Positions 21,266-33,967 are shown, counted from the first letter of the stretch. The stretch: DNA of 64,000 bases from Bretschneidera sinensis (GCA_023935145.1 CM043697.1:47406001-47470000); one strand, 5' to 3'. Program-made: numbers and translations. Notes: a model not told the origin generated them from the sequence alone.

Positions 21266-23633
21266 CTCCATATATTGCATTTAGAATCCTAGTTACAATT
21301 TCAATTCATGGTTGAATGGAATTTTGATAGAAAGCATGCTAGAGTTCTTGATTGTGTTGATTTAATTCATAAATTGCTAGTTATCTGCCAGATTAAGGTT
21401 AACTGAATGAATCAATAGTGTTTATAAGGTTTAAAACATAAAATATGAATTGAAACCCTTAAAAGTTGATTGTATATGAAGAAAATCATAAGTTGGACGT
21501 GAAAAGTAGTAGAAATCAAACAGAAAACGTCAAATCAGGTAAACAGCTGACTGTTGACCCCTTATTAGGATATAAACTTTTTACAATTGATTGTTGCTTG
21601 CCACAGTCGACTGTCTTTTGGACGCGAAGTTTTTGTAGTCGACTATGACTTTACACAGTCGACTGTCCTAGGTGCAATCGATTGTAATTTAACGGATTTT
21701 TAACAGAAAGTTTTCGAAGTTAACTGTAGCTTAGCTATTGTCGATTGCGACTGTATTTTACCATATTTTCACATAAGGTTACCCAGATTCGTTTTCAACT
21801 AAATTTGAAACAATTTCTAATGAAAAATGATTTGTCCACATATTACGCAACATGTTGCGCCCAAGATCCCACTGACCGAGGGGAATTTCCCCTTAGTACC
21901 CCCATCGGAGCGCTTCCTAGAACCTTGTATTCGAGGGTGGGCATTATTCATACCCCAAAAAGTTGTTAACAATGTAATTAGCATGAAACATTATTTTAGA
22001 GACAAATTTGGCCTATTGTTTTCAAGTCCAAAATCATAACCTATTGTTTTTGTGAGTAATATAAAGTATATCCTAGTATGAAAGAGTTTCATAGATTTAG
22101 TTGGAACTATAGTTGCCAAAGTGGTCTTTTTTCAATCGGATTATTGAAATATCAATCTTATACGGTAATGGGATGTCTTTAGTTCTAATATATGGTCATA
22201 CGCCCAAAGATGGTGATTGTGTATTAGAATTGAGAGGGTCACATAGGAAGCATATGGTTTCTCTTACCACACAGGGATTCATAAGCAAGGAAAAGCCAAA
22301 TAAAATATGAGTTTAAACTCACGGGTAGCAAAAATGATGATGTGGACATAAAGTTCATAAGAATAGCTAGTTTAAATTTAGTTTCTACGTTTAAATTGCT
22401 ATCAGGGACATTCTTTTTATATGATCCTAATGTGAAATTCATTTGCCGTCTTTAAGTTTGGACAAGATTGGCTATACTTTTTATGTTAAAAATTATAAAA
22501 TTAAATTATCTTTTGATTCGAAAGCTATTAGACATTGCACCTTGTTCTATGGATCATATAGATTATGTGTTGAGCTCTTAATGCAATTTGTAAAATCTCA
22601 AATAAAGTTACATTATTGGCAAAAGATCCCTAATTAAATAAAGTCTTCCTTTTTGTGGCATAAATATGTTGGTCACGATTTTAGGGAGAGAGTAAAAGGG
22701 TGATAAAGGAATACATCTGGTATACTCTCAACTAGACATGTGTTGACTTATTTAGGGGTAAATTAACCAAGATGAAGAAAAGAGTGCATATCTTAAATCT
22801 GATCTTTTGGAAGTCATCCACTCTTATTTTTAGTATAAATTTTCCAAATATATTGTGTAAGTGTAAACACTTGTATCATTCATTAATGACTGATCCTAAT
22901 GTGGATACATGTTCTCAATTAAGGATGGCCTGATTTTTTTGACAAATTCAAGAATTTTGTGATTGTTTTTTTAGAAACAGTTAGAAAAAATCATTAAGAA
23001 TGATTAGGTCCGATCATTAAAGTGAGTATTTTGGCAAATATGAAGTTTCAAGACAGTTTAAAATTCTATTTGCTAGATGCTTGAAGAAAATAGTGACTTG
23101 TACATTAGACTAGGTTGTCTTGAACATGGAGGTGTGGCCAAAAAGTGAAATCACATATTTAAGGTTATGAAAAGAAGCATGTCAAGTCTAGATTATCTCT
23201 GGGTTAAGTTCATGACTGTGATTTAGTATTTCCTCACTAAAGTACCAAATAAAGCTTTAATCTAAAGATCTTTTTGAATTGTGGACTAAATAAGAATCTT
23301 AACATTGATAGTCTCCGTATTTAGGGAATATTTTGTAGAAATACACCTATATATATTCCAAATGAAGGTAAGTTGGATTCAAGATTTTCTTGTTACTTCT
23401 TCATAAGGTACTCAAATCATTCTAAGACATAAGTTTCACAGTCTTACTTGAAAACACTAGAATTGTGGATTAAAAAAATAGTTAAGTTTCTAAAGTTGAC
23501 CTAGCTGAAAATGTTGTTGTTCTTAAATCATTAAGGATAGTGAGGATGTTTGGATAGATTCTTTTCTCTACCTTTAAAGATGGACATATTGGTTCTTACA
23601 TCTATAGAGTGACCTGTGAAGGAGTATGAGTTA
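21266..23633 (+). pseudogene. Outer Copia gag to integrase remnant
   Basis: This is a heavily decayed interior. The leader at 21540-21760 holds about eight copies of a GTCGACTG-like motif. Short coding traces appear from about 22090. The clearest is a GAG-pre-integrase trace near 22640 (FLWHKYVGHDFRERVKG, like LWHxRLGH). Later an integrase C-terminal trace near 23200 (LDYLW..., then YFLTKVPNKA) matches the Copia integrase segment that precedes the host of an RT. Frames change repeatedly and no catalytic triad survives. The remnant is cut at 23634-23638 by the nested Copia. Confidence 0.6.
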
Positions 23634-23638
23634 ATTAC

Positions 23639-24609
23639 TGTTGGAAATCACCTTGACAAGATGCTCAGCTGGTGATCTTCCAAACACTCAAGTCTAGAAT
23701 GACTTGTAGAAAGAAATACAACAATTGAAAGCAAGAAAGAAAAGAAGACAAGCGATTTGTTATCGAGGTTCGGCAATAGCCTACATCCCCGTGAGTTTCT
23801 CTGAACTCTCTACACTAAATCAATGGTTCTTTATAATTACAGCAACCCTTTTCAAGAAGCTCAAGTTCTTGAAGAAACCAAGAAGAGAATAAAGGAAGAA
23901 AATAAGAACTAACAATACTCTCTATCTAATCTAGACTCCTCTCTCTTTACAACTAGCCTCTCTACAATGAGTCCCTCTTGTGTTTGTGTCTTTGCACTCT
24001 CACACAATTCTCTCTTGTATGTCACTCTTTACAATTGATCTCAAAGTATGTCACAAACTTGTGTTATTATTATTATGTTGAGAATGAAGCTAGGTGACCC
24101 TTTATATAGTGCACCAACTTCTTGTCCAATCTTGAGAGTCAATCTCTACCCTTAGATCTTGATGACCACTTAACCATGGCCCTCCATCAATCCTAAGTGG
24201 TGTTGTGCATTTTAACCTTGCATCCACACACCTAAGAGGAGGTTTAAACAAGCTGTCCATGTGTGCATGAGTTTGTCTGGCGCCTAGGCGCTAAACAGGG
24301 GGCGGTGAGGCGCTAGGCAAAGCTTCTTTGCACCACATTCTGGGTGGTGCAGTGCTGGTGGAGGGCTGGTGCGGCGCTGCCCCTCTCCAAGCTACTTCCT
24401 TGCTAGGTGGTGAGGCGCTGGTGAAGGAGAGGTGAGGTGCACACTGATGTTGCCCTTCACACAGCAGTGCACACTACTTTGCCTTGTTGATTAGGGGTGT
24501 GCACTACACTCCTTTAACATATTGTATTTTAATCTTCCAACCTTGGTTTAGACTTTAACCATCTTTAAACCATGTTTAGACATGTTTAAACCTTAGACAA
24601 ATACCAACA
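23639..24609 (-). repeat. 3' LTR of minus-strand Copia
   Basis: 971 bp with TG/CA ends, partner of 32968-33967. It lacks a block of about 30 bp (CACACACACCCAAATGG region) that is near 33830 in the partner. G-rich GGTGAGGCGCT motifs recur at 24300-24430. Confidence 0.92.
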
Positions 24610-24689
24610 ATCTCTACTTTTGTCTAAGTGTTTAAACCCGAACCATTGTGCAGAAAGCTTCAAGATCCAAACTGATCTTGAGTCATTAA

Positions 24690-26657
24690 TTAACCAACTC
24701 CAATCCTAAGTAGTCTAGGGCAATGATTGAACTTACTTAGAGGTAGAACTTTAGTACCTAAATCTGCAGGATTTTCTTCCGTGGCTACCTTGTCCACATG
24801 GATGCATCCTTTCGTAACATTTTCCCAAATGAAATGATACCGAACATCCATGTGCTTTATCCTCTCATGGAACACTGGATTCTTACACAAGTGCAATGTA
24901 CTTTGACTATCCGAAAACACCACAACCTGCTCCTCCAATACCTTCAACTCTTCCAGTAACCCTTTGCACCACATAGCTTCCTTAATGGCCTCCGTAGCCG
25001 CTATGTACTCAGCCCTGGTTGTTAAGAGTATTACCACCGGCTGCCACTGAGCCTTCAAATACCTCAGCAACCACTTCATTCCAAGCCAAAGCTCCTTTCT
25101 GGGATTACTCACAACCTTGCTGAGAACACTAATTGCCCGAGAAACCCATAACCGGTTTCTCTCCTTTTCCCGGATGATTCTCATCCCAAGGATCTTTTGT
25201 GCAAGGCTGAGATCCTTCCTCTTGAACTCCTCACTGAGTTAAGACGTAAACCTTTCCATTCTCTTCTTGCTGTTCTGAACCAACAGCACATTATCAACAT
25301 AGATGAGGATACTCACCATCTTCTCCACCTTGTGTCCAGGTGAGAAAGTTTCTGTGAAGTCTATATCTTCTCTTCTCATGAACCCATTGGCCACCAGCTT
25401 AGCCTTGTTCCTAATTTCATCTCTGGGAGGGTACCCTTCTTTGACCTTGTAAGTCCACTTACAATCCACAACTCTCTGTTTTTCAGGTTTGGGCACCAAC
25501 TCCCAAGAGTTGTTCTTCATCAAAGAATCCATTTCTTCCTCCATAGCCAGCTACCACTTTGACGAATCCTTACACTCCATGGCATCTGTGTAAGTTTCTG
25601 GTTCAATCTCTCCTTCTGTCCAAGGAGCTACTACATTAGCATCCGCAAACCCATATCTCAAAGGTGGTCTAACCACCCTCTTTTACTAATCTCTTGTGAG
25701 CTGGTAGTCATTATGACTTGCTGCATCAACCTCTTCCTGTTCAGCCTCTTCTTGAGTTTCTTGAGCATAGCCTTCATTCAAGGGCTCTACCTGGTCCAAA
25801 CCCTCTTGCCTTCCTTGCTCTACCTGAACCGAACTCTCCTTGATGCGATGTTCCACAACTTCTGGATTAGTTTGCTCACTAGCCCCTGCAGGGTTAGTTT
25901 TCTCTAAGTAGGAAAATAAAAATTCATTAAAAATAACATCCCTACTTATAATGAGTTTCATGCCTTTATTTTTTAAGGACCATAACCTATATCCCTTAAC
26001 CCCATCACCATATCCTAGAAATACACATTTTCTAGATCTTTGGCTAAGTTTATCCTCCTTTTGATGTGCATATACAGCACACCTAAAAGTCCTAAGGTTG
26101 CTTAATTCATGGGGTTTCCCACTCCACATCCCCATGGGAGTCTTGAGCTCTAAAGCTTTAGAGGGTGATTTATTTACCAAGTATGCAGCTATAGCCACAG
26201 CTTCTCCCCAAAAATATTTTGGTAAACCGGATCCAATTAACATGCACCTAACCTTTTCTATAAAGGTTCTATTCATCCTCTCAGCAACTCCATTTTGCTG
26301 AGGTGTTTTTACAACCGTTCTATGTCTTAGAATGCCATTTAATTCACATAATTTATCAAAATCCTTATTGCAAAATTCTAATCCATTATCGGTTCGTAAA
26401 GCCTTAACTACCCTACCCGTTTGAGTTTCTAGCAACTTTTTCCACACAACAAATTTATTCAGGGCATCTGATTTATTTCTAAGTAAATAAACCCACACTT
26501 TTCTTGAATAATCATCAATTAAAGACAAAAAGTAAAAGTTACCTCCTTGTGTTGGTGTTCTTGCTGATCCCCAAAAGTCCGAATGAATGTAGTCAAGAAT
26601 CCCTTAGATTTGTGCACTCTGGTGTTGAAGTTGACCCGGTGTTGCTTCCCAAGAATG
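24690..26657 (-). pseudogene. Minus-strand Copia integrase, RT and RNase H, internally deleted
   Basis: Integrase is 26657-25686: SDFWGS, TDNGLEF and NGVAERMNRT carry the three acidic residues, so the catalytic triad is visible. A linker follows. RT at 25544-25239 has its N-terminal part (ELVPKPEKQ, VDCKWTYKVK) and then jumps from TFSPGHKVEKM to ILIYVDNVLL. The central palm is lost, and the usual YVDD reads YVDN. RNase H at 25184-24690 starts in the RT connection and lacks the block with its first Asp: RYLKAQWQPVV joins directly to TTRAEYIAATEA. The C-terminal HERIKHMDVRYHFI region is kept. Stops and shifts separate the pieces. Confidence 0.85.
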
Positions 26658-26662
26658 CAACT

Positions 26663-26979
26663 TGTTGTAGTATGTGGCTCATATTGAGTGGAACATATTT
26701 ACAGCCTTTTGGGCTTGGAATTTATTGTCTTATTGGTAGGGACGATTAATAGGTTGGGGGTGCGGGGGTATTTGAGGAATTTTATAATACCTCTATAAGG
26801 CTAGGGTAGTATAAATACATATAATGTAACTCTACTTTGATATAGTGAAATTTAGCCGCTGCTCACTCCCATGGACGTAGGTATACTGTCGAACCACGTT
26901 AAATCTGTGTGTTTAGTTGCTTTCTCTATCTCATTGTTTTTCATATTATTCATCATAATTGTTTACACGTTTCACAACA
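26663..26979 (+). repeat. 5' LTR of plus-strand Copia
   Basis: 317 bp, TGTTGTAG...CACAACA, with a TATA box at 26810 and the PBS 2 bp beyond its end. Confidence 0.95.
26810..26817 (+). promoter_or_regulatory. TATA box of Copia LTR
   Basis: TATAAATA lies in the 5' LTR and is conserved at 31174-31181 in the 3' LTR. It is the likely core promoter of the element. Confidence 0.7.
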
Positions 26980-26981
26980 AT

Positions 26982-26993
26982 TGGTATCAGAGC
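26982..26993 (+). promoter_or_regulatory. Primer-binding site, initiator tRNA-Met type
   Basis: TGGTATCAGAGC is an exact match to the usual complement of the plant initiator tRNA-Met 3' end. Confidence 0.93.
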
Positions 26994-27003
26994 CTAGGTC
27001 ACG

Positions 27004-30000
27004 ATGTCTGGGATTTCTTCTGCGAAGTTCGACATGGCCAAGTTCGACGGATCTGGAAATTTTGGATTATGGCAAAAGAGGGTCAAAGATTTGTTATTGC
27101 AACAGGGTATGGTGAAGGCGTTACACGGAAAGAAGCCGAAAGGTAAAGACGACATAGATTGGAAGGAACTGGAAGCGAGGGATGTGGTAACTATCAGGCT
27201 TTGTCTGGCTGATGATGTGATGTATCACGTCATGGATGAAGAATCACCGGCGGCAGTTTGGTTGAAACTGGAAAGTCGGTATATGTCCAAGTCATTGACG
27301 AACAAACTCTATCTTAAGCAGAAACTGTATGGTCTTAAGATGTCAGAGGGCTCAGATCTGAACCAACATATCAACGTGTTCAACCAGAATATCAGTGATT
27401 TGGAGCGAGTTGATGTGAAGTTCGAAGATGAAAACAAGGCGTTGATGTTACTGAATTCCCTACCAACTTCTCCTACGTACGAAAATTTGGTTACAACTCT
27501 GATGTAGGGGAAAGAAACTCTCGAATTGGAGGAGATCACAGGTGCTCTGTTAGGTTTTCATCAGAAGAAGAAAGCCAGTGATGAGAATTTACAAGGTGAA
27601 GGGCTTATGGCGAGAGGCAACCAGGAACGTGGGAGAAACAAGTCCCGGAGCAGATCGAGTAACAATAAATCTCGATCTAAATCCAGGAAGAGGAAGGACA
27701 TAAAATGTTTTAAGTGTGGAAAAAAGGGGCACATGAAACGAGATTATCCAGATTTAAGGAAGAGAAATACAGAGAAAAAAAAGGGTCCATTAAAGTCTAC
27801 GAATGTAGTGGAAGAAGAAGACTCAGAGAGCGGTGACGGGGATACGTTTTTTGTTTCATCCAGTTCAGATCGTCTCACAGATTCTTAGATTCTGGATTCA
27901 GCATGCTCATATCACATGACACTAAATAAAGATTGGTTTGACACCTATAGGTTAGTAAATTTTGGTTCTGTTCTGATGGGTAATGATGCATCATGCAAAG
28001 TTTTTGGAATAGGGAATATCATAACTAAAATGTTTGATGGTGTTGTTAGAACATTGTGTGATGTTAGACATATATCAGATTTAAGGAAGAATCTGATTTC
28101 ATTGGGCACTTTAGATTGTAATGGGTTTAGTTACAAGTCTGCAAATGGAGTAATGAAGGTGAGTAAATGTGCCTTAATAGTGATGAAGGGACAAAAACTA
28201 GCAAGAAATATTTATACATTACTAGGTACCACAGTTGTAGGTAGAGTTGCAACTGCAGAGTCTGAGTCAGATAGAAAAATCTTGTGGCATATGAGGTTAG
28301 GTCATATGAGTGAGCGTGGGATGATGGAGCTTTATAAGAGAAATCTATTGAAGGGTGTCAGAACATGCAAGCTTGATTTCTGCAGGTATTGTGTTCTTGG
28401 GATACAGAATAGGGTGCAGTTTAAGACAGCCACACAAAAGACAAAGGAAATTCTTGACTATGTTTATACATATGTTTGGGGGCCAGTAAGGGTAGCATCA
28501 CAAGGAGGACATATGTATTTCGTGAGTTTTATTGATGACTACTCATGAAAGTTTTGGGTGTACTTCATGCTGCACAAATAAAAAACGTTTGCCAAGTTCA
28601 AGTTGTGGAAAACTGAAGTAGAAAACCAGACAGAGAGGAAGATTAAATGCCTCAGGTTTGACAATGGTACTGAGTACACAGATTCAAAGTTCATGGGGTT
28701 GTGTGAGCAGTATAGGATTAAGAGACACTTCACAGTACGAAAGACACCACAACAGAACGGTGTAGCGGAAAAGATGAACAGAACAATAGCTGAAAGAGCT
28801 CGGTGTCTCAGGTTGAATGCAGGGCTTGCAAAGAACTTCTGGGCAGAAGTAGTGAATATGGCATGTTTCTTGATTAATAGGTCACCTAGAACAGAACTAG
28901 ATGGGAAAGTAGCAGAGGAAGTGTGGACAGGCAGCGAGGTAGACTACTCTAGTTTGAGAGTGTTTGGATGTCCAGCCTACATGCATGTTCCTAATGAGGA
29001 TGCGAAGTCTAGACGATGTATCTTTCTGGGGTTTTAGAAAGGTGTGAAAGGCTTCAGGCTCTAGGATCCGAAGGCAAACAAGGTGGTGATCAGTAGAGAT
29101 GTGGTTTTTGATGAGAAATCCATATTACAGCGTACTCAGAAAGAAGAGAAACAGGTGTCAGAAAATTGCAGCAGAAATGAGCATGTGGTGCAGGTGGAGC
29201 TAGAGACACATAGTAAGGAAGAAAATGCTCAGAATGCAGGGAGCTCTAGTTCAAAAGATCAACAGTATCACAATATAGCTATAGACAGGCCCAAATGCAC
29301 TATCAGGCCACCCACCAGGTATGGTTTTGAAGATTTGGTTTCTTATGCACTCATTACTAGTAGTGGGGATCCTATTACTTTTCAGGATGCAGTACACAGC
29401 TAAGAGAAGAGTAGATGGATGGGTTCTATGGTGGAGGAGATGGAGTCTCTACATAAGAACCAGACATGGGAGTTGGTGGAGCTTCCAGAGGGGAAGAAAG
29501 CGATAGGATGCAAATGGGTGTATAAGAAGAAAAAAGCAGTATCGGAAAAAGAGGGAGAAAAGTTCAAGGCTCGTCTTGTAGCAAAGGGTTACTCACAGAG
29601 GAAAGGGGTTGACTATGATGAGATCTTATCCCCTATGGTCAGACACACTTCCATCAGGGCAGTGTTGGGTTTGGTAGCGCATTTTGATATGCAGTTGGAG
29701 CAGATGGACATAAAGACAGCTTTTCTTCATGGTGAATTAGAGGAGTTGATATACATGGCACAGCCAGAAGTTTAGTCAGCCTGGACAGGAACATTTAGTC
29801 TGTAAATTAAGGAAATCACTTTATGGGTTGAAGCAGTCTCCGAGGCAGTGGTACAAGCAATTTGACTCCTACATGATCCGGATTGGCTATAAGAGATGTG
29901 AGTATGATTGTTGTGTTTATGTGAAGAGCCTTGATGATGGTTCATTTATTTTTCTGTTACTTTATGTGGATGATATATTGATTGCTATGAAGAGTATGAG

Positions 30001-30934
30001 TGAGGTCAACAAGTTAAAGACTTTGTTGAGTAAAGAATTTGACATGAAGGATTTGGGTGCTGCCAAGAAGATTCTTGGCATGGAGATTCATAGGGACAGA
30101 GCTTTCAAGAGATTATGGTTATCTCAGCGTAGCTATGTTGAGAGGGTGTTGGAGAGGTTCAGCATGGATAATGCAAAACCAGTGAGTATATCTTTGGCGA
30201 ATCACTTTAGACTGTCTATCGCTCAGTGCTCGAAGACAAATGATGAAGTTCAAGACATGTCAAAGGTTCCATATGCCAGTGCAGTGGGGTGCTTGATGTA
30301 TACTATGGTTTGTACAAGACCGAATTTGGCACAAGCCATCAGTGTGGTGAGCAAGTTTCTATCAAATCCAAGACGACAACATTGGGATGCAGTCAAGTGG
30401 ATTTTTATATGCTTGAGGGGTACTACAGATTATGGCATAATGTTTGGCAGACAACATGGTGATCCTTCAGTTATGGGATATGTGGATGCAGACTATGCAG
30501 GGGATTTGGATGATAGAAGGTCTACCATAGGTTATATGTTCACCCTTGTGGCGGGGCCTATTTGTTGGAAGTCCATGGTTCAGTCTCTAGTTGCACTATC
30601 TACTACTGAGTCAGAGTATATGGTAGTGGCTGAGGCTGCCAAGGAAGCTTTGTGGCTTACAGGGCTGGTCAAGGAGCTGGGTATTCATCAAGGTGGAGTT
30701 CAGTTGCATTGTGATAGTCAGAGTGTCATTTATTTGGCAAAGAACCAGGTGTATCATGCAAGAACCAAGCATATAGATGTAAGGTTTCACAGGATCAAGG
30801 AATTAGTTTCTTCTGGTGAACTATTGCTTGAAAAAATTCACACTTTTAAGAATGCAGTAGACATGTTGACAAAGTCTGTTACCACAGATAAGTTCAAGCA
30901 TTGCTTGGACTTGATTAATGTCTTTAGATGCTAG
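27004..30934 (+). pseudogene. Copia gag-pol polyprotein with several stops and a frameshift
   Basis: ATG 27004 opens gag 11 bp after the PBS (FDGSGNFGLWQKRVKDLL). The zinc knuckle CFKCGKKGHMKRDY has Tyr in place of the last Cys. Protease reads ILDSACSYHM, so the DSG motif is DSA. GAG-pre-integrase is KILWHMRLGHMSERGMM. In integrase, the usual first Asp (SDVWGP) reads TYVWGP; RFDNGTEY and NGVAEKMNRT keep the second Asp and the Glu. RT has LLYVDDILIA. RNase H has GYVDADYAGDLDDRRSTIGY. In-frame stops include 27505, 27886, 28546, 28579, 29035, 29062 and 29401. A one-base loss near 29772 shifts the frame in RT. Most stops are explained by one C-to-T or G-to-A change. End at 30934. Confidence 0.95.
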
Positions 30935-31014
30935 ATGGGAGGTGTCCCAACCTATTGTCCTAGTGGAGTTCCAGGTTATGTTTTTTTTTTTCTCCTAAGG
31001 GGTGGATATTCGCC

Positions 31015-31025
31015 AAGGTGGAGAT
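31015..31025 (+). promoter_or_regulatory. Polypurine tract of plus-strand Copia
   Basis: AAGGTGGAGAT directly abuts the 3' LTR, the position of the plus-strand primer. Confidence 0.75.
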
Positions 31026-31343
31026 TGTTGTAGTATGTGGCTCATATTGAGTGGAACATATTTACAGTCTTTTGGGCTTGAAATTTATTGTCTTATTGGC
31101 AGGGACGATTAATAGGTTGGGGGTGTGGGGGTATTCGAGGAATTTTCTAATACCTCTATAAGGCTAGGGTTAGTATAAATACATATGATGTAACCCTACT
31201 TTGATATAGTGAAATTTAGCCGCTGCTCACTCCCGTGGACGTAAGCATACTGCCGAACCACGTTAAATCTGTGTATTTAGTTGCTTTCTCTATCTCTTTG
31301 TTTTTCGTATTTTTCATCATAATTGTTTGCACGTTTCACAACA
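31026..31343 (+). repeat. 3' LTR of plus-strand Copia
   Basis: 318 bp, partner of 26663-26979, same ends and TATA box. Confidence 0.95.
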
Positions 31344-31348
31344 CAACT

Positions 31349-32729
31349 CTCACAGAAATCCAGTTTCTCTACTTTGTCTCCTCCAACTAGACCATCCTTG
31401 CTAAGAACTTACAGGCCCTTTTCGCTCATATGTCCCAAGTGAGTGTGCCAAAGGGTTGCCTTATCCATCTCATCCATCAAGCTTGCTGCTTGATCGTTGA
31501 TTTATGTTTCTCCGATCATCTCATAGAGTCCATCGTTTCTTGCTGCCTTGATCACTACCAAAGATCCCTTGGCCACCTCGATCTTTCCTCTCTCTACTTT
31601 ACATGTATACCCCATGGAATCCAGCAGCCCCAATGAGGTCAAATTTCTCTTCAAATCTGGAAGATACCTCACATTTTGCAGCAGCCTTGTGACTCCATCA
31701 AACATCCTCAATTGGAAGTCTCCAATCCCTCTCACTTGGTAAGAATTGTCATTCCCCAAGAAGACCCTTCCATCATTGGTCTCCTTGAAATTCTTGAACC
31801 ATTCCTTGTGAGGGAACATTTGATAAGTGCACTCGGAATTTAGAATCCATTTTTCGCTGCCTTGCCTCCTGTTCACATTTGAGCACACAACAAGAACATC
31901 ATCTTGCTATTCTCCCTTGGCAACCGAAGCCTCTCCATTGTTGGTGTGGCTTCTTCTCTCATCCTACATCTTCTTCTTGCAATCTTTTCTGAAATGGCCC
32001 TCCTTGTTGCAGTAGAAGCACCTCTTTCCAAATCTTGATTTGGAATGTACTCTCCCACGGCTTTGCCCTCTACCTCTTGATTTCTCCCAGTAGTTGCCAT
32101 GGTTGCCACTGCCATTCCAAGTTGCTGGCCTTCCTTTTACGAACAGCCCATCTCCACCTGATGTCTCCTTCATCTTGGCTTTGAAGTCATGTGCCCTTAC
32201 GGCATTGAACACAATCTCCTTGGTTAAAGTATCCCTTCCATACACAATAGCATTAATCAAATTATCAAAGCAATCAGGAAGAGAATTTAACAAAATAACA
32301 GCCAATTGTTTATCCGGAAATGTAATGTTACAGCTATTCAAATTGAACTAGCTTATTAAAGACATTAAGATTATCTTGTAACTCTTTACTAGGATCCATT
32401 TTAAAAGCAAAGATTCCTTTAAGAAGATAAATTTTGTTAGGGAGAGTTTTGGTAAAAAACAACTTATCTAGTTTCTTTCATATAACAGCCGGATCTTCTG
32501 AGTCTCTGCACTCCTTTGTGACACTATCCGACATGTGCAAGAAAATGGTGCAGTAAGCCATCTTCTTCATCTCAACCTGCTGGTCCTCCGTGACACTTGC
32601 TGGAAAAGCATCATCTTCTCCAATAGCCAAATCCACTTTCTGTTACATTAGAACCGCCTTGATCTTCCACTTCCATAGGGAAAAATCCCCCTTTCCATCA
32701 AATTTCTCAACCATGAAATTTGAAGCCAT
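31349..32729 (-). pseudogene. Minus-strand Copia gag and protease
   Basis: ATG 32729 starts gag (MVEKFDGKGDFSLWKWKIKA). A stop and shifts lie between 32640 and 32340; the frame is then open at 32341-31964 with an intact CCHC knuckle, CFYCNKEGHFRKDC. Protease follows at 31888-31502 with ILNSECTYQMF, where the catalytic Asp (usual LDSG) reads Asn. Next comes GLLDSMGYTCKVE and the GAG-pre-integrase start (LWHTHLGHMSEKGL near 31450), which is cut at 31344 by the plus-strand Copia. The distance from PBS to ATG, about 225 bp, is a normal leader. Confidence 0.85.
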
Positions 32730-32954
32730 CTTTGCGGACAAGATCCTAGATTTATGTAATACCCACAAATGCTTTCTTCAACCTCAAAAACACGATCGAA
32801 GATGGATCTTAACACCGTTCTTGAATCACTCTCAAGAACACGTTCTGATCTTGATCTTTACTCCATTCTTGAATCACCCAAGAAGTTGATTTTTGATTCT
32901 TGGAGTCTTGGCTCCGTCACCTTCTTGTTCTTGCTCCGATACCTGGCTGTGCTA

Positions 32955-32966
32955 GCTCTGATACCA
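32955..32966 (-). promoter_or_regulatory. Primer-binding site, initiator tRNA-Met type
   Basis: The minus strand reads TGGTATCAGAGC, one base inside the 5' LTR. Confidence 0.93.
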
Positions 32967-32967
32967 C

Positions 32968-33967
32968 TGTTGGAAATCACCTTGACAAGATGCCCAAGTG
33001 GTGATCTTCCAAACACCCAAGTCTAGAATGACTTGTAGAAAGATATACAGCAATCGAAAGCAAGAAAGAAAAGAAGATAAGCGATTTATTATCGAGGTTC
33101 GGCAATAGTCTACGTCCCTGTGAGTTTCTCTGAACTCTCTGCACTAAATCAATGGTTCTTTACAATTACAGCAACCCTCTTCAAGAAGCTCAATTTCTTG
33201 AAGAAACCAAGAAGAGAAGAAAGGAAGAAGATAAGAACTAACAATGCTCTCTATCTAGTCTAGACTCCTCTCTCTTTATAACCAGCCTCTCTACAATGAG
33301 TCCCTCTTGTGTTTGTGTCTTTTCACTCTCACATAATTCTCTCTTGTATGTCACTCTTTACAATTGATCTCAAAGTATGTCACAAACTTGTGTTATTATT
33401 ATTATGTTGAGAATGAAGCTAGGTGACCCTTTATAGAGTGCACCAACTTCTCGTCCAATCTTGAGAGTCAATCTCCACCCTTAAATATTGATGACCACTT
33501 AACCATGGCCCTCCATCAATCCTAAGTGGTTCTGTGCATTTTAACCTTGCTTCCACGCACCTAAGAGGAGGTTTAAACAAGCTGTCCATGTGTGCATGAG
33601 TTTGCCTAGCGCCCATGCGTTGAACAGGGGGCGGTGAGGCGCTAGGCAAAGCTCATTTGCACCACATTCTGGGTGGTGCGGTGCTGGTAGAGGGGCAGTG
33701 CTGTGCTGCCCTTCTCCAAGCAGCTTCCTTGCTGGGCGGTGAGGCGCTAGTGAAGGGGAGGTGAGGCGCACACTGATGCTGCCTTTCACACAGCAGTGCA
33801 CACTACTTTGCCTTGTTGATTAAGGGTGTGCACACACACCCAAATGGATGCACACACATGTGTGCACTCCTTTAACATGCTGTATTTTAATCTTTCAACC
33901 TTGGTATAGACTTTAACCATCTTTGAACCATGTTTAGACATGTTTAAACCTTAGATAAATACCAAAA
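32968..33967 (-). repeat. 5' LTR of minus-strand Copia
   Basis: 1000 bp. The outer terminal CA/TG has one mutated base compared with the partner. ATTAC follows directly outside. Confidence 0.92.
33430..33435 (-). promoter_or_regulatory. TATA box of minus-strand Copia LTR
   Basis: The minus strand reads CTATAAAGGG. The partner LTR has CTATATAAAGGG at the same place (near 24107), so the motif is kept. Confidence 0.6.

Larger units (their letters stand above)
26663..31343 (+). mobile_element. Plus-strand Copia (Tork-like), complete but dead, innermost insertion
   Basis: LTRs are 26663-26979 and 31026-31343. CAACT at 26658-26662 and 31344-31348 is a perfect 5-bp duplication and lies in the GAG-pre-integrase region of the minus-strand Copia. 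PBS, gag-pol, a purine tract and the 3' LTR are all in order, 4.68 kb in total. The LTRs differ at about 20 positions by eye. The polyprotein carries stops and at least one frameshift. Confidence 0.95.
23639..33967 (-). mobile_element. Minus-strand Copia (Tork-like) nested in outer Copia
   Basis: The 5' LTR is 32968-33967 and the 3' LTR 23639-24609; the flanks ATTAC at 23634-23638 and 33968-33972 are a perfect 5-bp duplication. PBS, gag, protease, integrase, RT and RNase H follow in Copia order on the minus strand. The body is split by the plus-strand Copia at 26663-31343, and RT and RNase H carry internal deletions. Gag and protease text resembles the Tork/TNT1 branch. It cannot be autonomous now. 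Confidence 0.92.

Noticed and set aside
21838..21960. Fairly GC-rich coding-looking patch (APKIPLTEGNFPLVPP)
   Set aside because: Both frames are short, no family recognised, and it sits in a decayed Copia leader.
26982..26993. TGGTATCAGAGC as part of a tRNA gene
   Set aside because: It complements a tRNA 3' end next to an LTR; no cloverleaf is present, so it is a primer-binding site. The same holds for 12483, 21254, 32955 and 9061.
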